The notes below the pieces were generated by a model. The model saw nothing but the letters and a program-made list of their open reading frames with translations. It was not told the DNA's origin and did not search any database. A stretch of DNA of 64,000 bases, taken from assembly GCA_038249195.1 (NCBI GenBank), contig JBBRWM010000013.1:1-64000 (forward strand), written 5' to 3'. Shown here in pieces: positions 48,169 through 55,451 of the stretch. Source of the DNA: JAOUEA01 sp038249195. Its GTDB lineage: Bacteria > Actinomycetota > UBA4738 > HRBIN12. Each line of letters begins with the position of its first letter. Within the stretch, counting starts at the first letter, position 1. The translations under genes were made by a program, and so were the position numbers.

Positions 48169-49337
48169 AGTCGGTGGTCTCGGACGCTGCGCCGGACGCC
48201 GCGCGAGATCGACCTGCGAGGGACGTCGCGCTTCCCGATCGCCGCTGGCCCCCGATGCGCTACTGGGCCAAGGCGACGGCGATCGTCGTCCTCACGGTAG
48301 GAGCGTTCGCGGTGGCGCGCTCGGTGCTCAACATCTTGATCCTCGTGCTCATCGCGATCGTCATCGCCGTGGGCGCCGAGCCGGTGATCGGGTGGCTGAC
48401 CGGTCGTGGGCTCGCTCGCGGTTTGGCGGTCGGATTGCTCCTGGCGGCCATCGTGCTCTTGGCGCTGGCGTTCGCCTGGTTCATCGTGCCGCCGCTCGTC
48501 GCGCAGGCCGGTGGGCTCGGAGCCGATATCCCCCGGTACCTCGGTTCGCTCGAAGCGCGGAACGATTGGTTGGGCAACCTCATGCGTGAGAACCACGTGA
48601 CGGATCAGGTCCGCGGGTTCATCGAGCATCTCCCCCAGACCGCGGGCCGTTCGTTCGGGACGATTCTCGGGGTCGCGGGCCGGGTGGGGAGCCTGGTGTT
48701 CGAGGCGGTGACGGTCACGGTGCTGGCGATCTACTTCATGGTCTCCCTGCCCAGCATGCGACGGACCACGACCATCCTCGTGCGCCCGCACCATCGCGCG
48801 CAGGCACGTCGCGTGATCGATTCCTCCATCGATCGGATCGGTGGGTATGTGGTGGGGAACTTCGTCACGTCGGTCCTGTGCGGCGTCGCCACCCTCGTCG
48901 CCATGCTCGCCATCGGGGTCCCCTTCGCGGTGCCGCTGGCGATCTGGGCGGGCTTCGCCGACCTCATCCCCGCCGTGGGCTCCTACCTCGGCGCCGCTCC
49001 CGCGATCCTGGTGGCGTTCGTCGCCTCGCCGGTGAAGGGCCTTCTCGCGGCGGTGTTCTTCGTGGCCTATCAACAGTTCGAGAACTACCTCGTCGTGCCG
49101 CGGGTGATGAAGAACGTGATCAACCTGTCGCCGGCCGCGGTGATCATCGCAACCCTCGTGGGCGGCAGCCTCGCCGGGTTCGCCGGTGCCCTGCTGGCCC
49201 TGCCGGTCGCCGCCGCCATCAAGGTGGTGATCGTCGAGGTCTGGATGCGGGAACGGGTGCGAGAAGGTGACGGCCTGGCCGAGCAGCAGATCGAGGAGCA
49301 GGGGGCCACCCCGCTCGATCCCTCGGACCACGTCTGA
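48165..49337 (+). CDS. AI-2E family transporter
   Basis: ATG 48165 overlaps the reductase stop. The 390-residue protein has about eight helices with AI-2E landmarks: NILILVLIAIVIAVGAEPVI, TVTVLAIYFMVSLPSMRRT, SYLGAAPAILVAFVASPVKG, YQQFENYLVVPRVM and NLSPAAVIIATLVGGSLAG. Members include autoinducer-2 exporters and sodium/proton antiporters; the substrate here is unknown. Confidence 0.88.
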   Translation: MKSVVSDAAPDAARDRPARDVALPDRRWPPMRYWAKATAIVVLTVGAFAVARSVLNILILVLIAIVIAVGAEPVIGWLTGRGLARGLAVGLLLAAIVLLALAFAWFIVPPLVAQAGGLGADIPRYLGSLEARNDWLGNLMRENHVTDQVRGFIEHLPQTAGRSFGTILGVAGRVGSLVFEAVTVTVLAIYFMVSLPSMRRTTTILVRPHHRAQARRVIDSSIDRIGGYVVGNFVTSVLCGVATLVAMLAIGVPFAVPLAIWAGFADLIPAVGSYLGAAPAILVAFVASPVKGLLAAVFFVAYQQFENYLVVPRVMKNVINLSPAAVIIATLVGGSLAGFAGALLALPVAAAIKVVIVEVWMRERVREGDGLAEQQIEEQGATPLDPSDHV

Positions 49338-49402
49338 TCGGGTTCGCGATCCGACACGCCGCCGGCCCCGGTCGCGAAGCGATCGAGGGCCGACATGGCG
49401 GC

Positions 49403-49423
49403 AGCTCGGTCCGATGCCGAGCT
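49403..49423. terminator. Hairpin between convergent genes
   Basis: AGCTCGG (49403-49409) and CCGAGCT (49417-49423) form a perfect 7-bp stem with a 7-nt loop, between the AI-2E gene and the convergent Cys-rich gene. Confidence 0.4.
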
Positions 49424-49431
49424 CCCCTTGG

Positions 49432-49578
49432 CTAGGACATCCCGGACTGGATGTTGCCGGCGGCCTCGGCGGGTGAGATGTCCGCCGCCGCGGCGGCCTT
49501 CTCCAGGTCCTCCATCGTGATGTTGTCATCGTTGCCGTGTCGCTCGTTCGGCTGGCCGCAACCACATGACAGGCACAT
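49432..49578 (-). CDS. 48-residue Cys-containing small protein
   Basis: The frame is ATG 49576-49578 to TAG 49432-49434. The N-terminus MCLSCGCGQPNERHG has three Cys in a CxxCxC array, followed by a helix NITMEDLEKAAAAADISPAE and AAGNIQSGM. It looks like a small conserved actinobacterial metal- or thiol-binding protein. A SigB-type motif precedes it, back to back with the one for the gene at 49709. It is absent from longer ORF lists because of its size. Confidence 0.6.
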   Translation of the reverse strand: MCLSCGCGQPNERHGNDDNITMEDLEKAAAAADISPAEAAGNIQSGMS

Positions 49579-49610
49579 CGCTCGCTCCTCTCCGCTCGAC
49601 TACGCGGGGA

Positions 49611-49635
49611 CTACCCGGCGAACGGAGCCGCAAAC
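49611..49635 (-). promoter_or_regulatory. SigB-type promoter motif of the 48-residue protein gene
   Basis: On the minus strand: GTTT (49635-49632), 15 bases, GGGTAG (49616-49611); GGTT-N16 if shifted by one. Confidence 0.5.
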
Positions 49636-49646
49636 CTGCGTCAGGC

Positions 49647-49672
49647 GTTTCGCGCGCCCGACCGCTGGGTAG
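49647..49672 (+). promoter_or_regulatory. SigB-type promoter of the gene at 49709
   Basis: GTTT (49647-49650), 16 bases, GGGTAG (49667-49672). ATG 49709 follows after 36 bases. Confidence 0.62.
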
Positions 49673-49708
49673 GTCCCGCGCGACGACGGATCCGGATCGG
49701 GGTGCCAG

Positions 49709-49999
49709 ATGACCGAACGTCACGGACAGGACATCATCAAAGGCAGCCTCCCGGGGTCGGGACACAAGGTCACTCGCGGGCGCCAGGACATGACCGAACG
49801 GGTGTGTCGGCGACCGGGCTGCTCGACCGCGTTGTCGATGTACAACGAGGGCGTTTACTGCGCGGTGCACGCGTCGCCCGTGTTTCGGCCCGTGCAGGCG
49901 CCCAGGCGCCGTCGCGACGAGGAGCTGGTGCAGGGGGTCTACGAAGGCGTCTGGGAGCGGATGAGCGGCCCCCGGGACCGCTGGATCAAGCGAGGGTGA
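49709..49999 (+). CDS. Small Cys/His metal-binding hypothetical protein
   Basis: The 96-residue protein contains VCRRPGCSTALSMYNEGVYC followed by AVHASP, a CxxxxC...CxxH arrangement typical of a small zinc knuckle. The C-terminal part is charged (RRRRDEELVQGVYEGVWERM). Alternative starts are ATG 49709 and ATG 49790; the upstream one fits the SigB-type promoter. The function is unknown; a transcription-linked role is possible. Confidence 0.6.
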   Translation: MTERHGQDIIKGSLPGSGHKVTRGRQDMTERVCRRPGCSTALSMYNEGVYCAVHASPVFRPVQAPRRRRDEELVQGVYEGVWERMSGPRDRWIKRG

Positions 50000-50008
50000 T
50001 CGGCGAAC

Positions 50009-50383
50009 TCAGCGGATATCGAGCTCGAACCACACCTCGCCCGGTGGCCCCGGGATGATGCCCCAACGGTCGGTGAGTTCTTCGACGATCATCAGACCCC
50101 AACCGCCCTCAGGTAACGACATCGCCGCGTACTCGTCGACGCCGGCTCGAGCAGCATGCGTCGGTTGACGCAAGCGCACCGTCAGCGTGGACGACGTCGC
50201 CTTGACGTTGAGCTGCATCCGCTCGTCGGGGGCCACGCCCCCATGACGTACCACGTTCGCGATCAGCTCCGTGATGGCGAGCCTCACGTCGGCCCCTCGC
50301 GCGGGACCGAGCAGCGCGTCAAGTGGCCCTTGGAGCTGGCGGCGTGCGAGCCTCGCCGCGGCCGGAGTGACGGGCACGTTCAA
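50009..50383 (-). CDS. HATPase-type anti-sigma protein
   Basis: The 124-residue protein has an N-box VRLAITELIANVVRHGG and G2 box GWGLMIVEELTDRWG, but the G1 DxGxGF box is replaced (LRQPTHAARAG). It ends with a PGEVWFELDIR strand. Its start overlaps the stop of the gene at 50380-50778. It is the fourth HATPase-type switch protein in the window. Confidence 0.8.
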   Translation of the reverse strand: MNVPVTPAAARLARRQLQGPLDALLGPARGADVRLAITELIANVVRHGGVAPDERMQLNVKATSSTLTVRLRQPTHAARAGVDEYAAMSLPEGGWGLMIVEELTDRWGIIPGPPGEVWFELDIR

Positions 50384-50778
50384 TCCGACGTCCGTGGCGA
50401 CCCCCTCGGGTCTGTCGCTGACGTCGTCCCGATGTCACCGGGTGCCTCACCTTGGTTCCGAGTCAAGCCCGGGCGATCCCCGATCGGACGGTCGACCTGC
50501 GAAGGCTCCTCGGACGGATCGGGAGACTCGAGGGATGAGTAGCTGGCCACGAGGAGCGCCACGAGGACACAGAAGATGAGGCAGGAAACCAGCACGGCCC
50601 AGAAGCCCCGCGATCCACGCGCGAACGCGGCGACCCCCAGCGCATAGCCGATGATGACTCCGACACCCACTCCCACGACGCCGGCAACGGCCGCTCGCCG
50701 CAACCAGCGGCCTTGCAGTCGTTGCGCTCGGTGGGCCCCGATTCCCGGATCTTCGGTCCTCCCGTTGTGGTGGTCCAT
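50380..50778 (-). CDS. Two-helix membrane protein coupled to an anti-sigma gene
   Basis: The 132-residue product starts at ATG 50776-50778. Two helices (AAVAGVVGVGVGVIIGYALG and FWAVLVSCLIFCVLVALLVA) are followed by an acidic, disordered tail. The gene overlaps the downstream HATPase gene by four bases. A consensus GTTT-N16-GGGTAT promoter ends 11 bases upstream of the start. It could be a membrane sensor or anchor for the switch protein. Confidence 0.6.
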   Translation of the reverse strand: MDHHNGRTEDPGIGAHRAQRLQGRWLRRAAVAGVVGVGVGVIIGYALGVAAFARGSRGFWAVLVSCLIFCVLVALLVASYSSLESPDPSEEPSQVDRPIGDRPGLTRNQGEAPGDIGTTSATDPRGSPRTSD

Positions 50779-50789
50779 GGCCGGTTCGG

Positions 50790-50815
50790 ATACCCCAGGG
50801 GACGTTTGCCCAAAC
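50790..50815 (-). promoter_or_regulatory. Consensus SigB-type promoter
   Basis: On the minus strand: GTTT (50815-50812), 16 bases, GGGTAT (50795-50790), the best match to the known actinobacterial consensus in the window. It drives the membrane protein and anti-sigma pair. The ATG is 11 bases downstream. Confidence 0.65.
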
Positions 50816-50872
50816 ACCCGTGCGGGAAGCTGGGTCTGAATGGGTGCGTTTGCGGCGGGGGGCCGTGGGTAC
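50804..50872 (+). promoter_or_regulatory. Two SigB-type motifs ahead of the proline-rich gene
   Basis: GTTT-N16-GGGAAG (50804-50829) and GTTT-N15-GGGTAC (50848-50872) both point to the gene at 50940. The first overlaps the divergent promoter at 50790-50815. Confidence 0.45.
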
Positions 50873-50939
50873 GGCTCAGGCGAACCTCGTCGAGGGCGAA
50901 CCCGTCGCAATCGCAGCGAGCACCGAAGGGAGTCAGGCC

Positions 50940-51131
50940 ATGAACAGGATGGATCCTCGCGTGGAGGTCGATAGCCTCGTTGGGCAGCGAGGGCTCATCG
51001 GCCAGCGCTTCGAGCAGCCGCCGGTTCCGGCCCCGGATCCCGTACCATCCCCCATCCCCCAGCCGACGCCCGAGCCCGCTCCGACGCCGCCCTCCCCGCC
51101 CGCTCCGAGCCCCCCGCCCCCCATGGCGTAG
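50940..51131 (+). CDS. Proline-rich small protein
   Basis: The 63-residue product starts at ATG 50940. After a short polar start (MDPRVEVDSLVGQRGLIGQR) it is nearly all Pro with Ala/Ser/Thr (PVPAPDPVPSPIPQPTPEPA). There is no signal peptide. It may be real because two stress-type motifs precede it; low complexity prevents any assignment. Confidence 0.4.
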   Translation: MNRMDPRVEVDSLVGQRGLIGQRFEQPPVPAPDPVPSPIPQPTPEPAPTPPSPPAPSPPPPMA

Positions 51132-51188
51132 GAACGCGCCCGACGATCGGACGGAGTCGACGGGGACCTCTCGCGGGACCCGAAGACA

Positions 51189-51308
51189 TCACGCCCGGCG
51201 CATCAGCCAAAGGACGATCGCGGACATGAGCGTGATCCCGATGATGGCGCCGACGACGCCCGGATCGGGTAAGCGGTCCACGGCGCGTTGGAATTGCGCC
51301 TTATTCAT
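51189..51308 (-). CDS. 39-residue single-helix membrane peptide
   Basis: The frame starts at ATG 51306-51308 after CGGGG and gives MNKAQFQRAVDRLPDPGVVG and then a helix AIIGITLMSAIVLWLMRRA. It is a compact tail-anchored peptide. The coordinates are supported only by frame and hydrophobicity. Confidence 0.4.
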   Translation of the reverse strand: MNKAQFQRAVDRLPDPGVVGAIIGITLMSAIVLWLMRRA

Positions 51309-51417
51309 CCCCGAGCGGCCGTCGATGCCTCGGTCCCGGGCCTCGTTGTTCAGCTGACAGTACGTGCGACCTCCGGGCCCCCGATGCGGCGTAGTCCCCT
51401 CACACTCGTCCGCGGGT

Positions 51418-51442
51418 GTTTCGCTCCATCGGCCGAGGGTAT
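51418..51442 (+). promoter_or_regulatory. SigB-type promoter of the CDGSH gene
   Basis: GTTT (51418-51421), 15 bases, GGGTAT (51437-51442). The -10 overlaps an upstream in-frame ATG (51441), so translation more likely starts at ATG 51453 on a near-leaderless mRNA. Confidence 0.5.
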
Positions 51443-51452
51443 GTGTGTGGCC

Positions 51453-51748
51453 ATGGAGGGTGCGCCGCGGATCGACATCACCGACGCGCGAGGAACGGCC
51501 GACGTCGAGATCCGTTGCTACCCGGATGGACCATCCTCGTCCGCGGGCGGGTGGTGCTGCGAGACGCATCGAGCGAGATCGTAACCGACCGCGGCGTCAT
51601 CGCGTTGTGCCGTTGCGGACGTTCGAGGCTCGCTCCACTGTGCGATGGCAGCCACGCGGCCGGAGGGCCTTGGGCGACGCCGCGTGGTGATCGTCAGGGG
51701 GAGCCGATCCCCGATCGTGGCGCGACCGATCCCGCCTACCGCCAGTAG
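51453..51748 (+). CDS. CDGSH iron-sulfur protein, one frameshift
   Basis: The first part IDITDARGTADVEIRCYPDG is in the start frame. The rest, ILVRGRVVLRDASSEIVTD then ALCRCGRSRLAPLCDGSHAA, is in the next frame. One missing C (GGACCATC for GGACCCATC near 51529) explains the break. CRCGxSxxxPLCDGSH is the complete CDGSH signature, three Cys and one His, that binds a [2Fe-2S] cluster. Intact, the protein has about 98 residues and would be a redox or cluster-transfer protein. Its end overlaps the convergent iron-redox gene by 13 bases. Confidence 0.8.
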
Positions 51749-52705
51749 GACTCCGACTTCCCCGACGACAAGGGGCTCGACCGGCCTCGCTCCCACGGAT
51801 CGAGCAGATGGCTGGACGCGAAGCCCTCCATGAGGTCGAGCGCCTTTGCCCCGAACACGATGGTGCCCGCCAATCCCGGCTCGGCATCGGCCAACGCAGC
51901 CGCCAGATCGTAGGTCGCGATCATGTCGTGGACCGAGTCCGCCTCCACGTGCTCGTCGTGGAAGGCCGTGACCTCCGGGCCGAGGCCCAGTCGTCGCAGC
52001 CCGTCGCCGTAGAGCCGGTTCGGCCGCGCCGACGTGAGCTCGAACAGCGCCAGGTGTCCAACAGCCGCGCCGCGCCAACCCCGATGCAGCCCGAACAGTG
52101 ACATGAGATTCACGGGTGCCAGGGAGGAGGCGGGGATGACGTTGAGATAGGCCCCGTACGTCGTGTCCAACCCGAGGCCCCGCATCATGCGGGAGAAGAG
52201 GGCGGCATGCATCCGCAGCGGCCTCCCACCTCCGTGCTCGTCCGACTGGATCTCCACCAAGGCCGCCTTGGGCCCATCGCTCAGCCGCGGGATCACCCAC
52301 GTATGCGGGTCAGCTCCCTTGAGGTGATACGCCGAGCGGTGCATGACGAACTCTCGCACCTGTTCCAGACTCGCCCTGCGGCCCAGGAAGCTCGCGAGAT
52401 CCAGGGTGGAGGCTGCGGCGAGATCGCGAAGGGTGGACGACACGTCGAGCGCCTCTTCGTCCGACACGCGGATCGCCGCGGCCAGATCGTCTTCGAACTC
52501 GCGCTCCACGGCCTGTCGGAAGCGCAGCAGCTCCGGATTCCCATTCGCACGCGTCGTCGACCCCTTCGAACCCGCGGTAGTGCAGCTCGTAGCAGACATA
52601 GAGCGCGAGATGCAGGTCCTCGTCGCGCAAGGGGTCGGCCGAGGGCTCGGGAAGGCCGATCGGCCCGTCATCGCGACCCGCTACCCAGATCGTCGAGTTT
52701 GACAC
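51736..52705 (-). CDS. Iron-containing redox enzyme family protein, one frameshift
   Basis: Translation starts at GTG 52705 with DEDLHLALYVCYELHYRGFE. From about residue 48 the frame shifts, and the main part NPELLRFRQAVEREFEDDLA, FVMHRSAYHLKGADPHTWVI, LVEIQSDEHGGGRPLRMHAA and FHDEHVEADSVHDMIATYDL follows. One extra G in a GGG run near 52545 explains it. Helical bundle, HRSAYHLK, EIQSDEHG and DEHVEADSVH are the metal-ligand motifs of the haem-oxygenase-like iron redox family. Intact length is about 322. It lies next to the CDGSH gene, convergent, suggesting a linked redox function. Confidence 0.8.
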
Positions 52706-52770
52706 GCCGGCGACGACCTTCGCGGCGGAGGCGCACGATCTTCACTGGATGGAAGGGGTCCTCCGGTAAG

Positions 52771-54717
52771 GTGGTCGCCATCGCCTTCCCCAGCTCGTTC
52801 GCCAAGCGCTTGTTCGCCGTGGTCGTCCTCGCCCCGGTCTTGGCCGTCGTGCTCACGGCACGTCCCGCGATGGCGGCGGTCGCCGATCGTGCCCCTGGGA
52901 TCGACGTCTCCCGTTGGCAGAACGTCATCGACTGGCAGAAGGTGGCCGCCGCCGGCGCGGAGTTCGCCATCATGAAGGCCACCGAGGGATCCAAGTACGA
53001 AGATCCGACCTATGCCACGAATCTCGGCGGCGCGACCGTCAGGGGCTTGTCCGTGGGCTCGTACCACGTCGCCACTCCGAAGGCCACGGCGGTGGATCCC
53101 GTTGCAGAGGCGGATCATTTCGTGGCGACCGCACGCAACGGGGTCGGCGACATCCTGCCGGTACTCGACATCGAGCACACGGGCGGGCTCAGCGTGCCGC
53201 AACTGCAGGACTGGGTCCGGGCGTGGGTGATGCGCGTGAAGGCGCGGACCGGCGTGCGGCCCATGATCTACGCGAGCCCGTATTTCTGGCGGACGAATCT
53301 GGGCGACTCGCACTGGTTCGCCGATCACGGATATCCGCTGTGGATCGCGCACTGGAAGGTGAACAAGCCGGACGTCCCCGCCGCGAACTGGGGTGGGAGA
53401 GGGTGGACCTTTTGGCAGTGGACGAGCTCGGGGCGGGTGCACGGCATCACGACGAACGTTGACCGAGACCACTTCCACGGGACGAACCTGCGCAACGGGC
53501 AGATCGCGCGCCTCACCGTGCACGACGAAGGGGGCGGTAGGGTGGCCGGCGGCGGTATCGATTGCAGGCCCGACGGATCAGGATGCACGCGCCTCACGAA
53601 CCCGGGCGACCCAGTGACCCTGACGGCGATCCCCGCGGCGGGAGCGTCGCTCCTGCGATGGACCGGCGCGTGCGCATCGGCCGGGAGCGCGCCCACGTGC
53701 ACGGTGGTCGTGCGCGGTCGCGTCGCCGCGACCGCGGTGTTCGGCTACCCGGTGGACGTGAGCGTGACGGGGACGGGCGGCGGCACCGTCACCTCGTCGC
53801 CGGCAGGTATCCATTGCGGCGCCGATTGTTCCGCGAGGTTGCCCTACGGAACGACGGCGGTGCTCACCGAGTCGCCTGATTCGGCATCCGGTTTCGGCGC
53901 ATGGGAGGGCGATTGCGGCGGGTCCTCGGCGACGTGCGCGGTTTCCGTCACCTCCCCGGTCAGCGTGAGCGCGCGTTTCGATGCGGCCGTGACCCTGGAC
54001 GAGGACGGAGCGGGGACCCGCTACGCCTGGGGACGCAAGGCCGATCCTCGGGCCCTCGGGGGTTCCTACCTCGTGGACCGGCGGCCGGCGGCGTCCCAGA
54101 CGTTCGGTTTCCGAGGCGGCGCGATCACCCTGTTCTCCGTGTCGGGGCCCACGATGGGCAGGGCCGGTGTGTCCATCGACGACACGCCCGCGGGGACGAT
54201 CGACGGCTACGCGCGGTCCTTGCGGGAAGGGGTCCGGCATCGCTTCACCGGCTGGGGATCGGGCGCGCATTCGTTGACCGTGCGGGTGCTCGGCACCAAG
54301 GCACCGCGAGCACGGGGAACGCTCGTCGGCCTGGATGCCGTCCGCGCGAACGGCGTCGTGCGCGCGAACCCCAAGCCCATCGAAGGGACGTGGGGTCGGG
54401 TGGCGGCCGCGGAGGCGACGAACGGGGGCTACGTGTTGAACGACGTGGCGGGCGCGGCGGCCACACTGCGGTTCCACGGCACCGGCGCCACGTGGATCAC
54501 GTCGCGCGGCCCTTCGATGGGACTCGCGCAGCTCTGGATCGACGGCAAGCTCGCGAGGACCGTTGACCTGTACGCGGCCACCCGTGTGTTCGGAGCCCGG
54601 CGCACGATCGACGGGCTGGCCGACCGTTCGCACGTCCTCCGCGTGGTGGTCCTAGGAACCCATCGCGCGGCAAGCCGGGGTGCGGCCGTCGCCGTGGATG
54701 GCTGGATCGTGCGCTGA
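52771..54717 (+). CDS. Secreted GH25 muramidase with repeat and beta-sandwich domains
   Basis: The 648-residue protein starts at GTG 52771. A signal peptide (LFAVVVLAPVLAVVLTARPA then MA-A) is cleaved near residue 33. The GH25 domain (35-230) has GIDVSRWQNVIDWQKVAAAG, VGSYHVATP and VLDIEHTGGLS, with the catalytic Asp and Glu, and WTFWQWTSSGRVHGI. Two InlB-B/BACON-like repeats follow (about 250-405), each with a Cys pair (ITGACA-type WTGACAS and WEGDCGG). Two jelly-roll domains of about 115 residues each end the protein (YAWGRKADPRALGGSYLVDR and TWGRVAAAEATNGGYVLNDV). It should cleave peptidoglycan at N-acetylmuramic acid; the repeats probably bind wall or glycan. Confidence 0.88.
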   Translation: MVAIAFPSSFAKRLFAVVVLAPVLAVVLTARPAMAAVADRAPGIDVSRWQNVIDWQKVAAAGAEFAIMKATEGSKYEDPTYATNLGGATVRGLSVGSYHVATPKATAVDPVAEADHFVATARNGVGDILPVLDIEHTGGLSVPQLQDWVRAWVMRVKARTGVRPMIYASPYFWRTNLGDSHWFADHGYPLWIAHWKVNKPDVPAANWGGRGWTFWQWTSSGRVHGITTNVDRDHFHGTNLRNGQIARLTVHDEGGGRVAGGGIDCRPDGSGCTRLTNPGDPVTLTAIPAAGASLLRWTGACASAGSAPTCTVVVRGRVAATAVFGYPVDVSVTGTGGGTVTSSPAGIHCGADCSARLPYGTTAVLTESPDSASGFGAWEGDCGGSSATCAVSVTSPVSVSARFDAAVTLDEDGAGTRYAWGRKADPRALGGSYLVDRRPAASQTFGFRGGAITLFSVSGPTMGRAGVSIDDTPAGTIDGYARSLREGVRHRFTGWGSGAHSLTVRVLGTKAPRARGTLVGLDAVRANGVVRANPKPIEGTWGRVAAAEATNGGYVLNDVAGAAATLRFHGTGATWITSRGPSMGLAQLWIDGKLARTVDLYAATRVFGARRTIDGLADRSHVLRVVVLGTHRAASRGAAVAVDGWIVR

Positions 54718-55389
54718 TCACGTCGCGGGCCCTCGGCGGCGCTGGAGTCGCTCACCTGCCCGGGCTACGCCCCAGACGAGCCCCACCATGAACAGCGCGA
54801 TGCCCACCACGACGGCAGCCACACCGATCGCGCCGTGGTTCTGCGGATCCAGGAACGGATAGGGGTACCAACCGATCACCGCGCCGCGAACGAGCGTGTA
54901 GCCGAGCCACGCCGCCGGGAACGCCAGCCACCAGGATGTTCGCGAGAACGACAGCCGGGTCTGGGGCGGATCGATCAACCAGTCGGCTGCAACCGCGAGC
55001 GGCATCACCTGATGGACGACGGCGTTCACCCACGGCAGGGTCACCTCGAGCTCCTCGTTCAGATCCGCGAGGAACAGCGCGAAGACGATCCCGGTGGTGA
55101 CCATGTAGACGACCGGTGCGCCGCGCACGAGGTCGCGGCGCCCCGGGTCGGTTGCTGAGCGCTGGAACGCAACCCACAGGAACACGGTCGCCGCGATGAT
55201 GTTGCTGTCGTTCGTGAAGAAGCTGAAGAAGCTCACGGCACTGAACCCCGGCCGGTCGGAACTGTGCGCGAACTGCGCGGCGAGCGCGGCGAACACGAGG
55301 GCGGCGAAGCCAACCCGATACGCCGTCAGGAACGCGCGTCGACCCATCGGGGCCGGACGATACCCCACCGATGTGTGGTCCCCGGGCAC
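54718..55389 (-). CDS. Pr6Pr family membrane protein
   Basis: The 223-residue protein starts at GTG 55389. It has six helices and the motif SFFSFFTNDSNIIAATVFLW, then VNAVVHQVMPLAVAADWL and WLGYTLVRGAVIGWYPYPFL. These are the family landmarks of Pr6Pr (FAR-17a/AIG1-like), with a conserved His and Asn of hydrolase-like membrane proteins. The role is unknown in bacteria. Its end abuts the GH25 gene. Confidence 0.8.
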   Translation of the reverse strand: MPGDHTSVGYRPAPMGRRAFLTAYRVGFAALVFAALAAQFAHSSDRPGFSAVSFFSFFTNDSNIIAATVFLWVAFQRSATDPGRRDLVRGAPVVYMVTTGIVFALFLADLNEELEVTLPWVNAVVHQVMPLAVAADWLIDPPQTRLSFSRTSWWLAFPAAWLGYTLVRGAVIGWYPYPFLDPQNHGAIGVAAVVVGIALFMVGLVWGVARAGERLQRRRGPAT

Positions 55390-55451
55390 GACGTCGAAGA
55401 ACGACGTACGGTGGCAGGCAGATCGAACGGCACTCGGGGAAGGGGCGAAGC

